From contig NZ_JAERRL010000008.1 in assembly GCF_016741785.1 (NCBI RefSeq), positions 167,622 through 231,621 of the forward strand: a DNA stretch of 64,000 bases, in the 5' to 3' direction. This DNA comes from Streptomyces sp. 7-21 (GTDB taxonomy: Bacteria > Actinomycetota > Actinomycetes > Streptomycetales > Streptomycetaceae). Shown piece after piece: positions 10,030-18,425 of this stretch (position 1 is the first letter of the stretch; the number at the start of each line of letters is the position of its first letter). The notes beneath the pieces are model-generated. The model was not told the DNA's origin, searched no databases, and was given only the letters and a program-made list of their open reading frames with translations. The position numbers and the translations under genes were made by a program.

Positions 10030-10857
10030 ATGGGCACCCTCCCCGAACCCGCCACGGCCGAGGGCCGCGACGGCCTCACCGCCCTGCGCGGCGCGCCGGA
10101 ACGCGCCCTGGTCGCTGTGGACTTCGACGGCACCCTGGCCCCCATCGTCCCCGACCCCGAGCAGGCGCGCGCCCACCCCGACGCGCTGCCCGCGCTGGCC
10201 CGGCTGGCCGCCCGCGTCGGCACCCTCGCCGTCATCACGGGCCGCTCCGCCGCCGCCGTCGTCCGGCTCGGCGGCTTCGACAGGCACCCCGGGCTCTCCG
10301 GTCTGACCGTGCTCGGCGCCTACGGGGCGGAACGCTGGGACGCGGCGACCGGCGAGTTCCGCACGCCCCCGCCGCACCCCGGGGTCGCGGCAGCGCGCGA
10401 GGCGCTGCCAGGGCTGCTGGCGGAGTGCGGCGCGGCCGACGCCCACATCGAGGACAAGGGCGGCGCGGTCGCCGTCCACACCCGCCGCGCGGCCGAGCCC
10501 GAGGCGTCGTTCGCCCGGCTGGAGGAGCCGCTCGGCTCGCTCGCCGCGCGCCTCGGCCTCACGCTGGAGCCGGGGCGGCTGGTGCTGGAGCTGCGGCCGC
10601 CCGGCATGGACAAGGGCGCCGCCCTGACCGCCCTGGTCAAGGAGACGGGAGCCCGGTCCGTCCTCTACGCCGGGGACGACCTGGGGGACCTGGCGGCCTT
10701 CGAGGCGGTCGCCGCGCTGCGGGCCCAGGGCGTGCCGGGGGTGCGCGTGTGCAGCGCCAGCACGGAGGTCACGCGGCTGTCCGAGATCGCCGACCTGACC
10801 GTCGACGGCCCGGCCGGGGTCGCCGCCCTGCTCGCCGCCCTCGCCGCCGCCGTCTGA
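10030..10857 (+). CDS. otsB: Trehalose-6-phosphate phosphatase
   Basis: The 275-residue HAD-superfamily phosphatase dephosphorylates trehalose-6-phosphate. HAD motif I is VDFDGTLAPI (nucleophile aspartate), motif II lies in VITGRS, and motif IV is YAGDDLGDLAAFEAV. The frame is open far upstream, but the ATG at 10030, just after the otsA stop, gives a standard-length protein. It completes the OtsAB pathway and is likely coupled to otsA. Confidence 0.95.
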   Translation: MGTLPEPATAEGRDGLTALRGAPERALVAVDFDGTLAPIVPDPEQARAHPDALPALARLAARVGTLAVITGRSAAAVVRLGGFDRHPGLSGLTVLGAYGAERWDAATGEFRTPPPHPGVAAAREALPGLLAECGAADAHIEDKGGAVAVHTRRAAEPEASFARLEEPLGSLAARLGLTLEPGRLVLELRPPGMDKGAALTALVKETGARSVLYAGDDLGDLAAFEAVAALRAQGVPGVRVCSASTEVTRLSEIADLTVDGPAGVAALLAALAAAV

Positions 10858-10888
10858 CGGGCGCCTGTGGCCCGGCCGGCCCGGCCCG

Positions 10889-11134
10889 TCACGACAGGTC
10901 GCGGCGCCGGGCCTGGCGGCGGCGGCGCAGCCGGTTGACGGTCACCGGGTCGTGCGCCAGCGCGCGCGGGTCGTCCAGCAGCGCGTTGAGCAGCTGGTAG
11001 TAGCGGGTCGGCGAGATGCCGAGCCGCTCCCTGATCGCCCGCTCCTTGGCGCCCGGCCCGGTCCAGGAGCGGCGTTCGAGGGCGAGCACCTCGCGGTCAC
11101 GCTCGGTCAGCTCCTCAGACACCGGCCTGGACAT
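10889..11134 (-). CDS. DUF3263 helix-turn-helix protein
   Basis: The 81-residue protein has the core ELTERDREVLALERRSW then a predicted helix-turn-helix (IRERLGISPTRYYQLLNALL) and a basic tail. This is the DUF3263 family of small actinobacterial putative DNA-binding proteins. It overlaps the end of the solute-binding lipoprotein gene by 20 nt, so it is cotranscribed with it. Its target is unknown. Confidence 0.88.
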   Translation of the reverse strand: MSRPVSEELTERDREVLALERRSWTGPGAKERAIRERLGISPTRYYQLLNALLDDPRALAHDPVTVNRLRRRRQARRRDLS

Positions 11135-12410
11135 CGGCGGCCTCCGCCTCAGTCTGGAGCTGGCCGAGGATCTCCGCGACGTTGCTGTCGCGCTGCACCG
11201 CGGCGCCGATGCCGCTGGCGATGTTCGCCGCGACCGTGCCCCAGGACACCTTGCCGACGGGGTAGAAGGAGGCGCCCGGCAGCTGCTCCAGGAACGGCGC
11301 GATCCGCTGGGCGTCCTCGTTGTCGCTGGCGGCGATCTCCTGCGAGTCGGGCGTCGTCACCGGCAGCAGCTCGTTGCGTGCCGCGAAGCTGCTGACCGTG
11401 TCGTTGGTGAAGACGAACTCCAGGAACCGCCTGATCTCCTCCAGGTGCCCGTTGTGGTTGAACGCCACGACCCACGTCGCCTGGCCCAGCGTGGAGATGG
11501 CCGGGTCGTCCACGCCCGGGACCGGCGCCGTGCGGTACCGCACGCCCGCCAGGTCCGCCTGGGTCATCAGCAGGGTGTCGGCCATCAGCATGCCGACGTT
11601 CCCCTCGGCGAAGCCCTGGTAGACGTCGTCGCGGGTGAGGCGCGCCGGGTTGCTGGAGCCCGCCAGGCCGGGGATGACCAGCTCGTCGCGCAGCCACGTG
11701 AATGTCTCGACGTTGACGTAGGAGTCGATGGTGTACGTGCCGGTGGAGTCGGTAAGAGCGCCGCCGCCGGCGAGCATCCAGGTCACGGCCTCGGCGTGGG
11801 CGTCGTCGTGGCCCAGCGGCAGCCCGAACGGAGAGGCCACGCCGGCCTCCTCCAGGGCGGACGCCGCCTCGATCAGCTCGTCCCAGTCGCGCGGCGGGGA
11901 GTCCGGGTCAAGCCCGGCGGACTCGAACAGGTCGGCGTTGTAGAACAGGCGCATGACGCTGGCGGACAGCGGCAGGCCGTACTGGACGCGCTGCCGCTCG
12001 CCCGCCCTGGCTATGGAGGGCACGAAGTCCGCGAGCACCGGCAGCGGCAGCAGCTGGTCGGCGCGGTAGAGGTCGCCGGCCTCGGCGTAGTCGGCGAACG
12101 CCGCGACGTGCGCGACGTCCGGCGGCTCGCCCGCCTCGATCATGCGGGCCAGCTGGTCGCTGGCGTTCTCGTAGCTGACGACGTTCACATCGATCCGGAC
12201 GCCGTCGGTGCGGTTGTGGAAGGCGGTGGCGATGTCGTTCCAGTACCGCTGGGTGCTGCCGGCCCCCGCGGTCGTGCCGAACTCGGCCGCCAGCAGGCGC
12301 AGGATCACGATGTCGTCGCTGGAGTCGCCGCCGCAGCCGGTCAGCGTGGCGGGCAAGCCGAACGCGCCCGCGACTCCAGCGCCCAGTCCCAAGAAGCGAC
12401 GCCGTTTCAC
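11115..12410 (-). CDS. ABC sugar-binding lipoprotein
   Basis: The 431-residue precursor starts VKRRRFLGLGAGVAGAFGLP, a twin-arginine-like basic start, with a lipobox LTGC at about residue 28. The rest is a family 1 extracellular solute-binding fold (QRYWNDIATAFHNRTDGVRIDV and WDELIEAASALEEAG). It should capture an oligosaccharide outside the membrane. No permease gene adjoins it, so it is an orphan receptor; MsiK (32 kb) could energise a partner system elsewhere. GTG 12410 follows GGAAGG and gives a proper signal peptide. The substrate cannot be told. Confidence 0.92.
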   Translation of the reverse strand: MKRRRFLGLGAGVAGAFGLPATLTGCGGDSSDDIVILRLLAAEFGTTAGAGSTQRYWNDIATAFHNRTDGVRIDVNVVSYENASDQLARMIEAGEPPDVAHVAAFADYAEAGDLYRADQLLPLPVLADFVPSIARAGERQRVQYGLPLSASVMRLFYNADLFESAGLDPDSPPRDWDELIEAASALEEAGVASPFGLPLGHDDAHAEAVTWMLAGGGALTDSTGTYTIDSYVNVETFTWLRDELVIPGLAGSSNPARLTRDDVYQGFAEGNVGMLMADTLLMTQADLAGVRYRTAPVPGVDDPAISTLGQATWVVAFNHNGHLEEIRRFLEFVFTNDTVSSFAARNELLPVTTPDSQEIAASDNEDAQRIAPFLEQLPGASFYPVGKVSWGTVAANIASGIGAAVQRDSNVAEILGQLQTEAEAADVQAGV

Positions 12411-12520
12411 TGTCTTACCTTCCCTGCCGAACGAGATGCCGAACGGACCTCCGCACGAAGCGCGCGGCCTCACGCTACTCGCCCGGTGCGGGTCGTGTAA
12501 CGATCGGGGCGCCCCCCAGA

Positions 12521-12536
12521 ACTGGCCTAGACCTCT
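12521..12536. promoter_or_regulatory. DasR-responsive element (dre) upstream of nagA
   Basis: ACTGGCCTAGACCTCT matches the dre consensus ACTGGTCTAGACCACT at 14 of 16 positions. It lies 65 bp upstream of the nagA start. DasR is the GntR-family repressor of GlcNAc metabolism in streptomycetes and is released by GlcN-6-phosphate (known for the family). Confidence 0.88.
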
Positions 12537-12601
12537 TGGCCCGCGCGGGAGAGACTGAAAGCCCTGGTCGGTCCCCGTGTGCCCGTGGAGGTTGCCCGCC
12601 G

Positions 12602-13822
12602 ATGACGCCGCCACCGTCGTCTCCCCAGCATGGCGCGCGAAGGACCGTACTGGCGGGCGCGCGCGTGGTACGGCCCGGCGGCATCGACGAGGCGGGCCGG
12701 GTCGCCGTCGAGGGCGGCCGGCTCACCGCGGCCCTGCCGCAGGAACCGCACGGTACCGAGGTGGTCGACCTTACCGGGCACTGGCTCGTGCCCGGCTTCG
12801 TGGACCTCCACGTCCACGGCGGCGGCGGGGCGTCGTTCTCCGCCGGATCGGCCGAGGAGGCGCTGACGGCCATCGCCACGCACCGGCGCCACGGCACCAC
12901 CACGATGCTGGCCTCCACGGTCACCGGCACGCTTCAGGACCTGGCGGCGCAGGCCGGGGTGCTCGCGGAGCTGGCGCGGCGCGGGGAGATCGCGGGCGTG
13001 CACTTCGAGGGCCCGTTCATCGCGCTGGGCCGCCACGGCGCGCACGACCCGGCGCTGCTGCGCCCGCCGGCCGCGGCCGACGTGCGGCGGCTGCTGGCGG
13101 CGGCGGAGGGCTGGGCGCGGATGGTGACGCTGGCGCCGGAGCTGCCGGGCGGGCTGGCGGCGGTGCGGCTGCTGCGGGACGAGGGCGTGATCCCGGCGGT
13201 CGGGCACACCGACGCCTCATACGACACGGCCCGGGAGGCGATCGAGGCCGGGGCGCGGGTGGCGACGCACCTGTTCAGCGCCATGCCGCCGCTGGCGCAC
13301 CGGGCGCCCGGCCCGGTCGGCGCGCTGCTGGCGGACGAGCGGGTGACGGTGGAGCTGCTGAACGACGGCACGCACCTGCACCCGGCCGTGCTCGGCATGG
13401 CCGTGCGGGCGGCGGGAGCGGACCGGGTGGCGTTCGTCACCGACGCGATGGGGGCGGCCGGCATGGGGGACGGCGACTATCCGCTGGGGCCGCTGCGGGT
13501 GACGGTCTCCGGCGGCGTGGCGCGGGTCGCGGACGGTGACGGCGCGGGCGCGCTGGCGGGCTCGACGCTGACGATGGACCGGGCGTTCCGGCGCGCGGTG
13601 ACCGTGGACCGGATGCCGGTGACGGACGCGGTGCGGGCGGCGAGCCTGACCCCGGCACGGGTGCTGGGGGTGGACGACCGGGTGGGGTCGATCGAGGAGG
13701 GCAAGGACGCCGACCTGGTGGTACTCGACGCGGAGTTCCGGGTCGCCGGGGTGATGCGCAAGGGCGACTGGGTGGTCAGGCCGGGGGCGGACGCCCCGGC
13801 CGGGGTCAGCCACGTTCTCTGA
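12602..13822 (+). CDS. nagA: N-acetylglucosamine-6-phosphate deacetylase
   Basis: The 406-residue amidohydrolase removes acetate from GlcNAc-6-phosphate to give GlcN-6-phosphate in the cytoplasm. Metal and catalytic motifs are GFVDLHVHGGGG, HFEGPFIA, PAVGHTDAS, HLFSAMPPL and the catalytic aspartate in FVTDAMGAAG. It uses HLFSAM where most family members have HLFNAM. GGAGG 10 nt upstream supports ATG 12602. The dre site implies DasR control. It consumes the product of MurQ and of chitin or GlcNAc uptake. Its last 17 nt overlap the convergent gene. Confidence 0.95.
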   Translation: MTPPPSSPQHGARRTVLAGARVVRPGGIDEAGRVAVEGGRLTAALPQEPHGTEVVDLTGHWLVPGFVDLHVHGGGGASFSAGSAEEALTAIATHRRHGTTTMLASTVTGTLQDLAAQAGVLAELARRGEIAGVHFEGPFIALGRHGAHDPALLRPPAAADVRRLLAAAEGWARMVTLAPELPGGLAAVRLLRDEGVIPAVGHTDASYDTAREAIEAGARVATHLFSAMPPLAHRAPGPVGALLADERVTVELLNDGTHLHPAVLGMAVRAAGADRVAFVTDAMGAAGMGDGDYPLGPLRVTVSGGVARVADGDGAGALAGSTLTMDRAFRRAVTVDRMPVTDAVRAASLTPARVLGVDDRVGSIEEGKDADLVVLDAEFRVAGVMRKGDWVVRPGADAPAGVSHVL

Positions 13823-14696
13823 TCGACAGCCGCTGGATGGCGATATCGCAGGAGTCGCCGCAGGTCAGCTGGATGGTGTTCGTCCCCTCGGTGAGGTCGA
13901 CGTAGTTGTAGGTGTCATACCAGCTGCTCTCCCAGTCGCCGGTGCCGCCGTAGTCGCGGGTGTCGATGGCGTCGTCGCGGGGCGTGCCGTTGACGGAGAA
14001 CGACATGGTCTGGCCGTCGGAGACGGTGGCGTACTCGGTGAACAGCTCGTAGCTGCCGCCCTCCGGCAGCTCGAAGGTCCAGGTGATGGTGGCGTCCTGG
14101 CGGCCCAGGATGGCGATGTAGGAGCCGTCCTCGGTGGAGGCGCCGGGCAGCTCGGACTCGATGGCGGCGCCGCCGGAGAGTTCGACGTCGGCGGGGCCGG
14201 CGGTGGGCAGTGCCTCGGGCTCCTCGGGCTCGTTCTCGTCGTCGTCGCCCTCGCTGCCTTCCGCGTTCTCCTCGTCCTCGGTGGCGGTGGGGGCGGGGGT
14301 CGGGTCGCCGCCGGCGGTCTCCTCCTCACCGCCGCTGCTGAAGAGGATGGCGGCGCCGACGCCGGCGACGACGGCGAGGACGACGGCGATCGCGCCGATC
14401 AGCAGGCCGTTGCGGCGCGGCGGCTCGGGCGCGGCGCGGCGGGGACCGGCCGGGGCGGGCGCCGGGGCGCCGACCTGGGCCTCGGGCGCGGCGTAGCGGG
14501 CGTCCGGCTGCGGGCGGTAGCCCTGCTGGCCGCCGAAGGTGCGCTCGCCCACGGGCCGCACGTTGTGGTACGAGGCGGGGCCGCGGGAAGGGGACGCTGC
14601 CTGACCGGACGACTGTCCATCGGGCCGGTACAGGTAGCCGAACGGGTCGTCGTCGTTGTCGGGCGGCATGGCTCCGCCGTTGTTCCCGGCAGTCAT
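13806..14696 (-). CDS. Membrane-anchored CBM35-like carbohydrate-binding protein
   Basis: The 296-residue protein has a disordered Pro/Gly/Gln-rich cytoplasmic N terminus of about 100 residues. One membrane segment follows (LLIGAIAVVLAVVAGVGAA), then an acidic Glu/Asp linker and a C-terminal beta-sandwich of about 130 residues. That domain (GSYELFTEYATVSDGQTMSF and GTNTIQLTC) looks like a CBM6/35-type carbohydrate-binding module facing outward. Two cysteines near the end (TCGDSC) may form a disulfide. Lying tail to tail with nagA, it may contact cell-wall or chitin sugars; this is inferred from context only. Confidence 0.8.
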   Translation of the reverse strand: MTAGNNGGAMPPDNDDDPFGYLYRPDGQSSGQAASPSRGPASYHNVRPVGERTFGGQQGYRPQPDARYAAPEAQVGAPAPAPAGPRRAAPEPPRRNGLLIGAIAVVLAVVAGVGAAILFSSGGEEETAGGDPTPAPTATEDEENAEGSEGDDDENEPEEPEALPTAGPADVELSGGAAIESELPGASTEDGSYIAILGRQDATITWTFELPEGGSYELFTEYATVSDGQTMSFSVNGTPRDDAIDTRDYGGTGDWESSWYDTYNYVDLTEGTNTIQLTCGDSCDIAIQRLSIRERG

Positions 14697-14754
14697 CGAC
14701 TCGCTCCTTCAGGGTGGGTACGGCCGCGAGCCTACCCCGTTCGGGGGACAGCCC

Positions 14755-16362
14755 TCAGCCAGCGCGGCGGCGCCCCTGGGACCGTGACCGCTTTTCTATG
14801 TACATGCGCTGGTCGGCGGACTCCAGGATCTCCTCAATGGTCATCCCGCAGGCCGCCCAGCCGATGCCGAAGCTGGCGCCGACGCGGACCGACCTGCCCT
14901 CGAAGCGGATCGGCGGGATGATCGCGTTGCGCAGCCTGACGGCCAGGTCGGAGGCTTCGGCGAGGCCGAGCCCGTCGGCCAGCACCACGAACTCGTCGCC
15001 GCCGAGCCGGGCCACCGTGTCGTTGTCCCGCACTCCCTGCTCCAGCCGGCGGGCGACCTCGACGAGCACGGCGTCGCCGCAGACGTGGCCGTACCGGTCG
15101 TTGATCGCCTTGAAGCCGTCGAGGTCGCAGAAGAGCACGGCCAGCCCCTTGCCGTCGCCGCCGGGCGCGTCGGGCGCGCGGACGTGCTCGTGGTGGTCGT
15201 ACGGGAGCGGCGCGGCGCCGCCGAGCTGGCCGTAGGCGTCGGCCGGCCCGGCGCTGGCCGCGGCGGGCCCGATCCGTTGGCTCGGGGTGTCGCACAGGCG
15301 GCTGCGCAGCCGGGTGCGCAGCTCGGCGCTGTTGGGCAGGCCGGTGAGCGAGTCGTGGCTGGCGCGGTGGGCGAGGGCGAGTTCGTGGCGCTTGCGCTCC
15401 TCTATGTCCTCGACGTGGGTCAGCAGCACCCGGGGCCCGTCGGCGGCGTCGGCGACGACGGAGTTGCGCATGCTGACCCACACATAGGAGCCGTCGCGGC
15501 GCAGCAGGCGCAGCTCGGCGCGGCCGCCTTCGGCGGGGGTGCGCAGCAGGACGGTGGTGTCCTCGGGGTGGACGAGGTCGGCGAAGCTGTAGCGGCGCAG
15601 CGCGGTGACGGAGCGGCCGAGGAGGCGGCACAGGGCGTCGTTGACGCGGATGAGGCGGCCGTGGTTCTCGCCGCCGACCTCGGCGATGGCCATGCCGCTG
15701 GGCGCGTACTCAAACGCCTGGCGGAAGCTCTCCTCGCTGGCGCGCAGCGCCTGCTGCTCCTGCTCGAGCCGGACGAGGGCGCGCTGCATGTTGCCGCGCA
15801 GCCGGGCGTTGCTGATGGCGATGGCGGCCTGGGAGGCGTACATCTGGAGCGCCTCGCGGCCCCAGGCGCCGGGGCGCTTGCCGTCGCGGGGCCGGTCCAC
15901 CTCCAGCACGGCCAGCAGCTCGCCGTCGGAGGCGTACATGGGCGCGAAGAGGCGGTCCATGGGGTGCCACTCGTCGGGCGAGCGGGGCGCCGGGCCGGTG
16001 GTGTGCCACTGCGGGACGTCGTCGTGGTCGAGGACCCAGCCCTCGGTGTACGGGATGAAGCGGAGCTCTCCCCAGCGCTCGCCCATGGACAGTCTGCGCT
16101 CCCAGGACTCGCGGGAGCCGGTGCGTCCGGCGAGCGCGGCCTCGGCCCGTTCGCTGCCGGCGACGGCGGCGACGAGGAGATCGCCGTCGGGGTTGACGAG
16201 ATTGACGGTGGCGACCTCGAAGTCCAGCGCGGTCACGGCGCCGTCGGCGATGGCCTGAAGGGTGTCTGCCATGCTGCGAGCGGTGTTCAGCTGCGCGAGG
16301 ACGCGGTGGAGCTCCCGCAGCGAGGCCAGTCGCACATAAGGCTCCGTCTCCGTTTCGATCAC
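14755..16362 (-). CDS. cdgB: GAF-PAS-GGDEF diguanylate cyclase (CdgB-like)
   Basis: The protein of about 535 residues has an N-terminal GAF domain, a PAS/PAC domain (FRQAFEYAPSGMAIAEVGGE onward) and a GGDEF domain with the signature RLGGDEFVVLADG. It makes cyclic di-GMP, which in streptomycetes drives BldD and blocks sporulation. No EAL domain is present. The start is uncertain. GTG 16362 matches the METE-type N terminus I recall for Streptomyces CdgB, but a GTG a few codons further in (at YVRL) has a better-spaced GGAG. A BldD-like dyad lies upstream. Confidence 0.9.
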   Translation of the reverse strand: MIETETEPYVRLASLRELHRVLAQLNTARSMADTLQAIADGAVTALDFEVATVNLVNPDGDLLVAAVAGSERAEAALAGRTGSRESWERRLSMGERWGELRFIPYTEGWVLDHDDVPQWHTTGPAPRSPDEWHPMDRLFAPMYASDGELLAVLEVDRPRDGKRPGAWGREALQMYASQAAIAISNARLRGNMQRALVRLEQEQQALRASEESFRQAFEYAPSGMAIAEVGGENHGRLIRVNDALCRLLGRSVTALRRYSFADLVHPEDTTVLLRTPAEGGRAELRLLRRDGSYVWVSMRNSVVADAADGPRVLLTHVEDIEERKRHELALAHRASHDSLTGLPNSAELRTRLRSRLCDTPSQRIGPAAASAGPADAYGQLGGAAPLPYDHHEHVRAPDAPGGDGKGLAVLFCDLDGFKAINDRYGHVCGDAVLVEVARRLEQGVRDNDTVARLGGDEFVVLADGLGLAEASDLAVRLRNAIIPPIRFEGRSVRVGASFGIGWAACGMTIEEILESADQRMYIEKRSRSQGRRRAG

Positions 16363-16462
16363 TCCCCCGGGCGCCCGAATGCACGTGCAGATGTACCTAC
16401 AGGCCACTGAATCACACTCAGCTGCCTATTAGGTACACAGGGTCAGTAATTAATTGCCTACT

Positions 16463-16476
16463 GTGAGCTATGTCAC
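16463..16476. promoter_or_regulatory. Possible BldD box upstream of cdgB
   Basis: GTGA-GCTATG-TCAC is a perfect 4-6-4 dyad about 100 bp upstream of cdgB and 100 bp upstream of the divergent flavin reductase. BldD sites are described as AGTGA/TCACT-type half-sites with variable spacing, and cdgB is a known BldD target in S. coelicolor (recalled). Confidence 0.5.
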
Positions 16477-16578
16477 ACTGCGAAAGGGCTCCGTCGCGGG
16501 ACGTAGGACGCGGTGGGCGGCAGGGCTGGTTCCCCCGGCCGATGCGGCCCGCGGAAGGCTCCGGTTAGCGTTGCCGGT

Positions 16579-17148
16579 GTGTCCGTCCCATCGCAGCATT
16601 CGCCAGCCCACCCGACCGCTCCCGTCGTCACGCATCCTGAAGGGGTGAGCGAGGAGGAGTTCCGGGCGGCCATGGCCCGCCTGGCCGCGGGCGTCGTGCT
16701 GGTCACGGCGCACGACGAGGAGGACGGGCCGCGCGGCGCCCCGGCGGGCATGACGGCGACGGCGTTTCTCTCGGTCTCGCTCGACCCGCCGCTGGTGATG
16801 GTCAGCGTGCGCACCGGGTCCCGCATGGACGAGCTGCTGGAGCGGCAGCCGCTGTGGGCGGCGTCCGTGCTCTCGGAGGAGCAGCGCACGATCGCCGGGC
16901 GCTTCGCCATGAAGGGGCGGCTCAGCGACCGGCTGCTGTTCCAGGAGGTGCCGCACGAGGTGGGGCCGGCCACGGGCGCGCCGCTGGTGAAGGGGGCGCT
17001 GGCCGCCGTGGAGTGCCGCACCGAGCAGCGGGTGCACGCCGGGGACCACACGCTGGTGGTGGGGCGGGTGCTCGGCGCCGGGCTGCCGCCCGTGCCGGGC
17101 GTCGGGCCGCTGCTGTACTACCGCGGCGCCTACCGGAAGCTCGGCTGA
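16579..17148 (+). CDS. Flavin reductase domain protein
   Basis: The protein of about 189 residues is a single flavin-reductase (FMN-binding split-barrel) domain. Typical features are MARLAAGVVLVTA, GMTATAFLSVSLDPPLVMVSV near the middle and a C-terminal PLLYYRGAYRKLG. Members reduce FMN or FAD with NAD(P)H for a partner monooxygenase. No partner is adjacent. GTG 16579 is chosen over earlier and later starts for length only, so the N terminus is uncertain. Confidence 0.85.
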   Translation: MSVPSQHSPAHPTAPVVTHPEGVSEEEFRAAMARLAAGVVLVTAHDEEDGPRGAPAGMTATAFLSVSLDPPLVMVSVRTGSRMDELLERQPLWAASVLSEEQRTIAGRFAMKGRLSDRLLFQEVPHEVGPATGAPLVKGALAAVECRTEQRVHAGDHTLVVGRVLGAGLPPVPGVGPLLYYRGAYRKLG

Positions 17149-17152
17149 CCCC

Positions 17153-17608
17153 TCACCACTCGCCGCGGTCGCGGCGCAGCCGCTTGGTCTCCGAGCGCCG
17201 CTTCTTCTCCCGCAGCCGCCGCTCGCGGGCGCCCCGCGGCACGCCGCGCTTCCGCCGCGGGCGCGGCGGCGGCGCCGTCGCCTCGGCCAGCAGACTCGCC
17301 ATCCGCACCCCGGCCGCCTCGCGGTTACGCCACTGCGAGCGGTGCTCGCTGGCCCGCACCGTCAGCACGCCGTCCGTCAGCCGCCCGGCGAGACGCTGGA
17401 GCGCCCGTTCCTTCCACTCCGGCGGCAGCGCCTGGGTGCGGGCGAGATCGAACCGCAGCTCCACCGCGCTGTCCGTGGTGTTGACGTGCTGCCCGCCCGG
17501 GCCGGAAGCGCGCGCGAAACGCCAGCGCAGCTCGCGCTCCGGCAGGGAGACCGAGCCGCGTATGACGAACCGGCCCTCGCGGCCGCCTGATACGGGCATG
17601 CCTGTCAT
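17153..17608 (-). CDS. arfB: ArfB-like peptidyl-tRNA hydrolase (GGQ domain)
   Basis: The protein of about 151 residues has the release-factor catalytic motif GPGGQHVNTTDSAVELR and a long basic C-terminal tail (RKRGVPRGARERRLREKKRR). That is the ArfB/YaeJ architecture: the tail enters the empty mRNA channel of a stalled ribosome and GGQ hydrolyses the peptidyl-tRNA. No stop-codon-recognition domain is present. Two in-frame ATGs (17608 and 17599) are close together; the first is used. It is convergent with the flavin reductase gene, with only 4 nt between stops. Confidence 0.9.
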   Translation of the reverse strand: MTGMPVSGGREGRFVIRGSVSLPERELRWRFARASGPGGQHVNTTDSAVELRFDLARTQALPPEWKERALQRLAGRLTDGVLTVRASEHRSQWRNREAAGVRMASLLAEATAPPPRPRRKRGVPRGARERRLREKKRRSETKRLRRDRGEW

Positions 17609-17736
17609 GATCGGGGATCCCCGCCGGGAACGCACCCTGGTTTCCCCTGGAACCTCGCGGGGCCCTGACGTCGTTGGTGCCAGTGAAGGTAACGTCATCG
17701 CAAAGCGATCCAGAGCTTCATTAAGGGGAAATTCAC

Positions 17737-18312
17737 ATGGGTGTGAGCCTGGCCAAGGGCGGCAACGTCTCGCTGAGCAAGGAGGCTCCGGGTCTGACGG
17801 CTGTGACGGTCGGACTGGGCTGGGACGTGCGGACGACGACGGGCGCCGACTTCGACCTCGACGCGAGCGCCCTGGCCGTGGACGCCAGCGGCAAGATCAT
17901 CTCCGACCAGCACTTCGTCTTCTACAACAACCTCACCTCCCCCGACGGCAGCATCCAGCACACCGGTGACAACCTCACCGGCGAGGGCGAGGGTGACGAC
18001 GAGCAGATCAAGGTGAACCTGGCCGGTCTGCCGCCGGAGGTCGACAAGGTGGTCTTCCCCGTGTCGATCCACGACGCCGACGCGCGTGGCCAGAACTTCG
18101 GCCAGGTGCGCAACGCGTTCATCCGCGTCGTGAACCAGAACGGCGACACCGAGATCGCCCGCTACGACCTCACCGAGGACGCCTCCACCGAGACCGCCAT
18201 GGTCTTCGGCGAGATCTACCGCCACGGCGCCGAGTGGAAGTTCCGCGCGGTGGGCCAGGGTTACGCCTCTGGCCTGGCGGGCATCGCCAAGGACTACGGC
18301 GTCAACGTCTGA
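17737..18312 (+). CDS. terD: TerD-family calcium-binding stress protein
   Basis: The 191-residue TerD domain starts [20 protein letters not shown] and contains the acidic calcium-binding segments [23 protein letters not shown] and SIHDADAR. The family is linked to tellurite and general stress resistance; in streptomycetes it affects calcium responses and differentiation. It stands alone here without terB/terC partners. AAGGGGAA precedes the ATG and a strong hairpin follows the stop, so it is monocistronic. Confidence 0.95.
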   Translation: MGVSLAKGGNVSLSKEAPGLTAVTVGLGWDVRTTTGADFDLDASALAVDASGKIISDQHFVFYNNLTSPDGSIQHTGDNLTGEGEGDDEQIKVNLAGLPPEVDKVVFPVSIHDADARGQNFGQVRNAFIRVVNQNGDTEIARYDLTEDASTETAMVFGEIYRHGAEWKFRAVGQGYASGLAGIAKDYGVNV

Positions 18313-18344
18313 AGCGCACCGCTGACCCGGCGGTCAGCGCCCGG

Positions 18345-18378
18345 AGACCCCCCAGCGCGTCCGTACCGCGGGGGGTCT
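18345..18378 (+). terminator. terD terminator
   Basis: AGACCCCCC pairs with GGGGGGTCT (9 bp) followed by TC, 33 nt past the terD stop. Confidence 0.8.
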
Positions 18379-18425
18379 TCGTCATGTCCGGCCGCCGCGG
18401 CGGGCACCCGCTGCCGGCCGGAGGG

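Noticed and set aside
7885..10857. 990-codon open frame across gpgS, otsA and otsB
   Set aside because: It is an alternate frame of gpgS and otsA with Arg/Gly/Ala-rich nonsense translation; only its last 275 codons are real (otsB).
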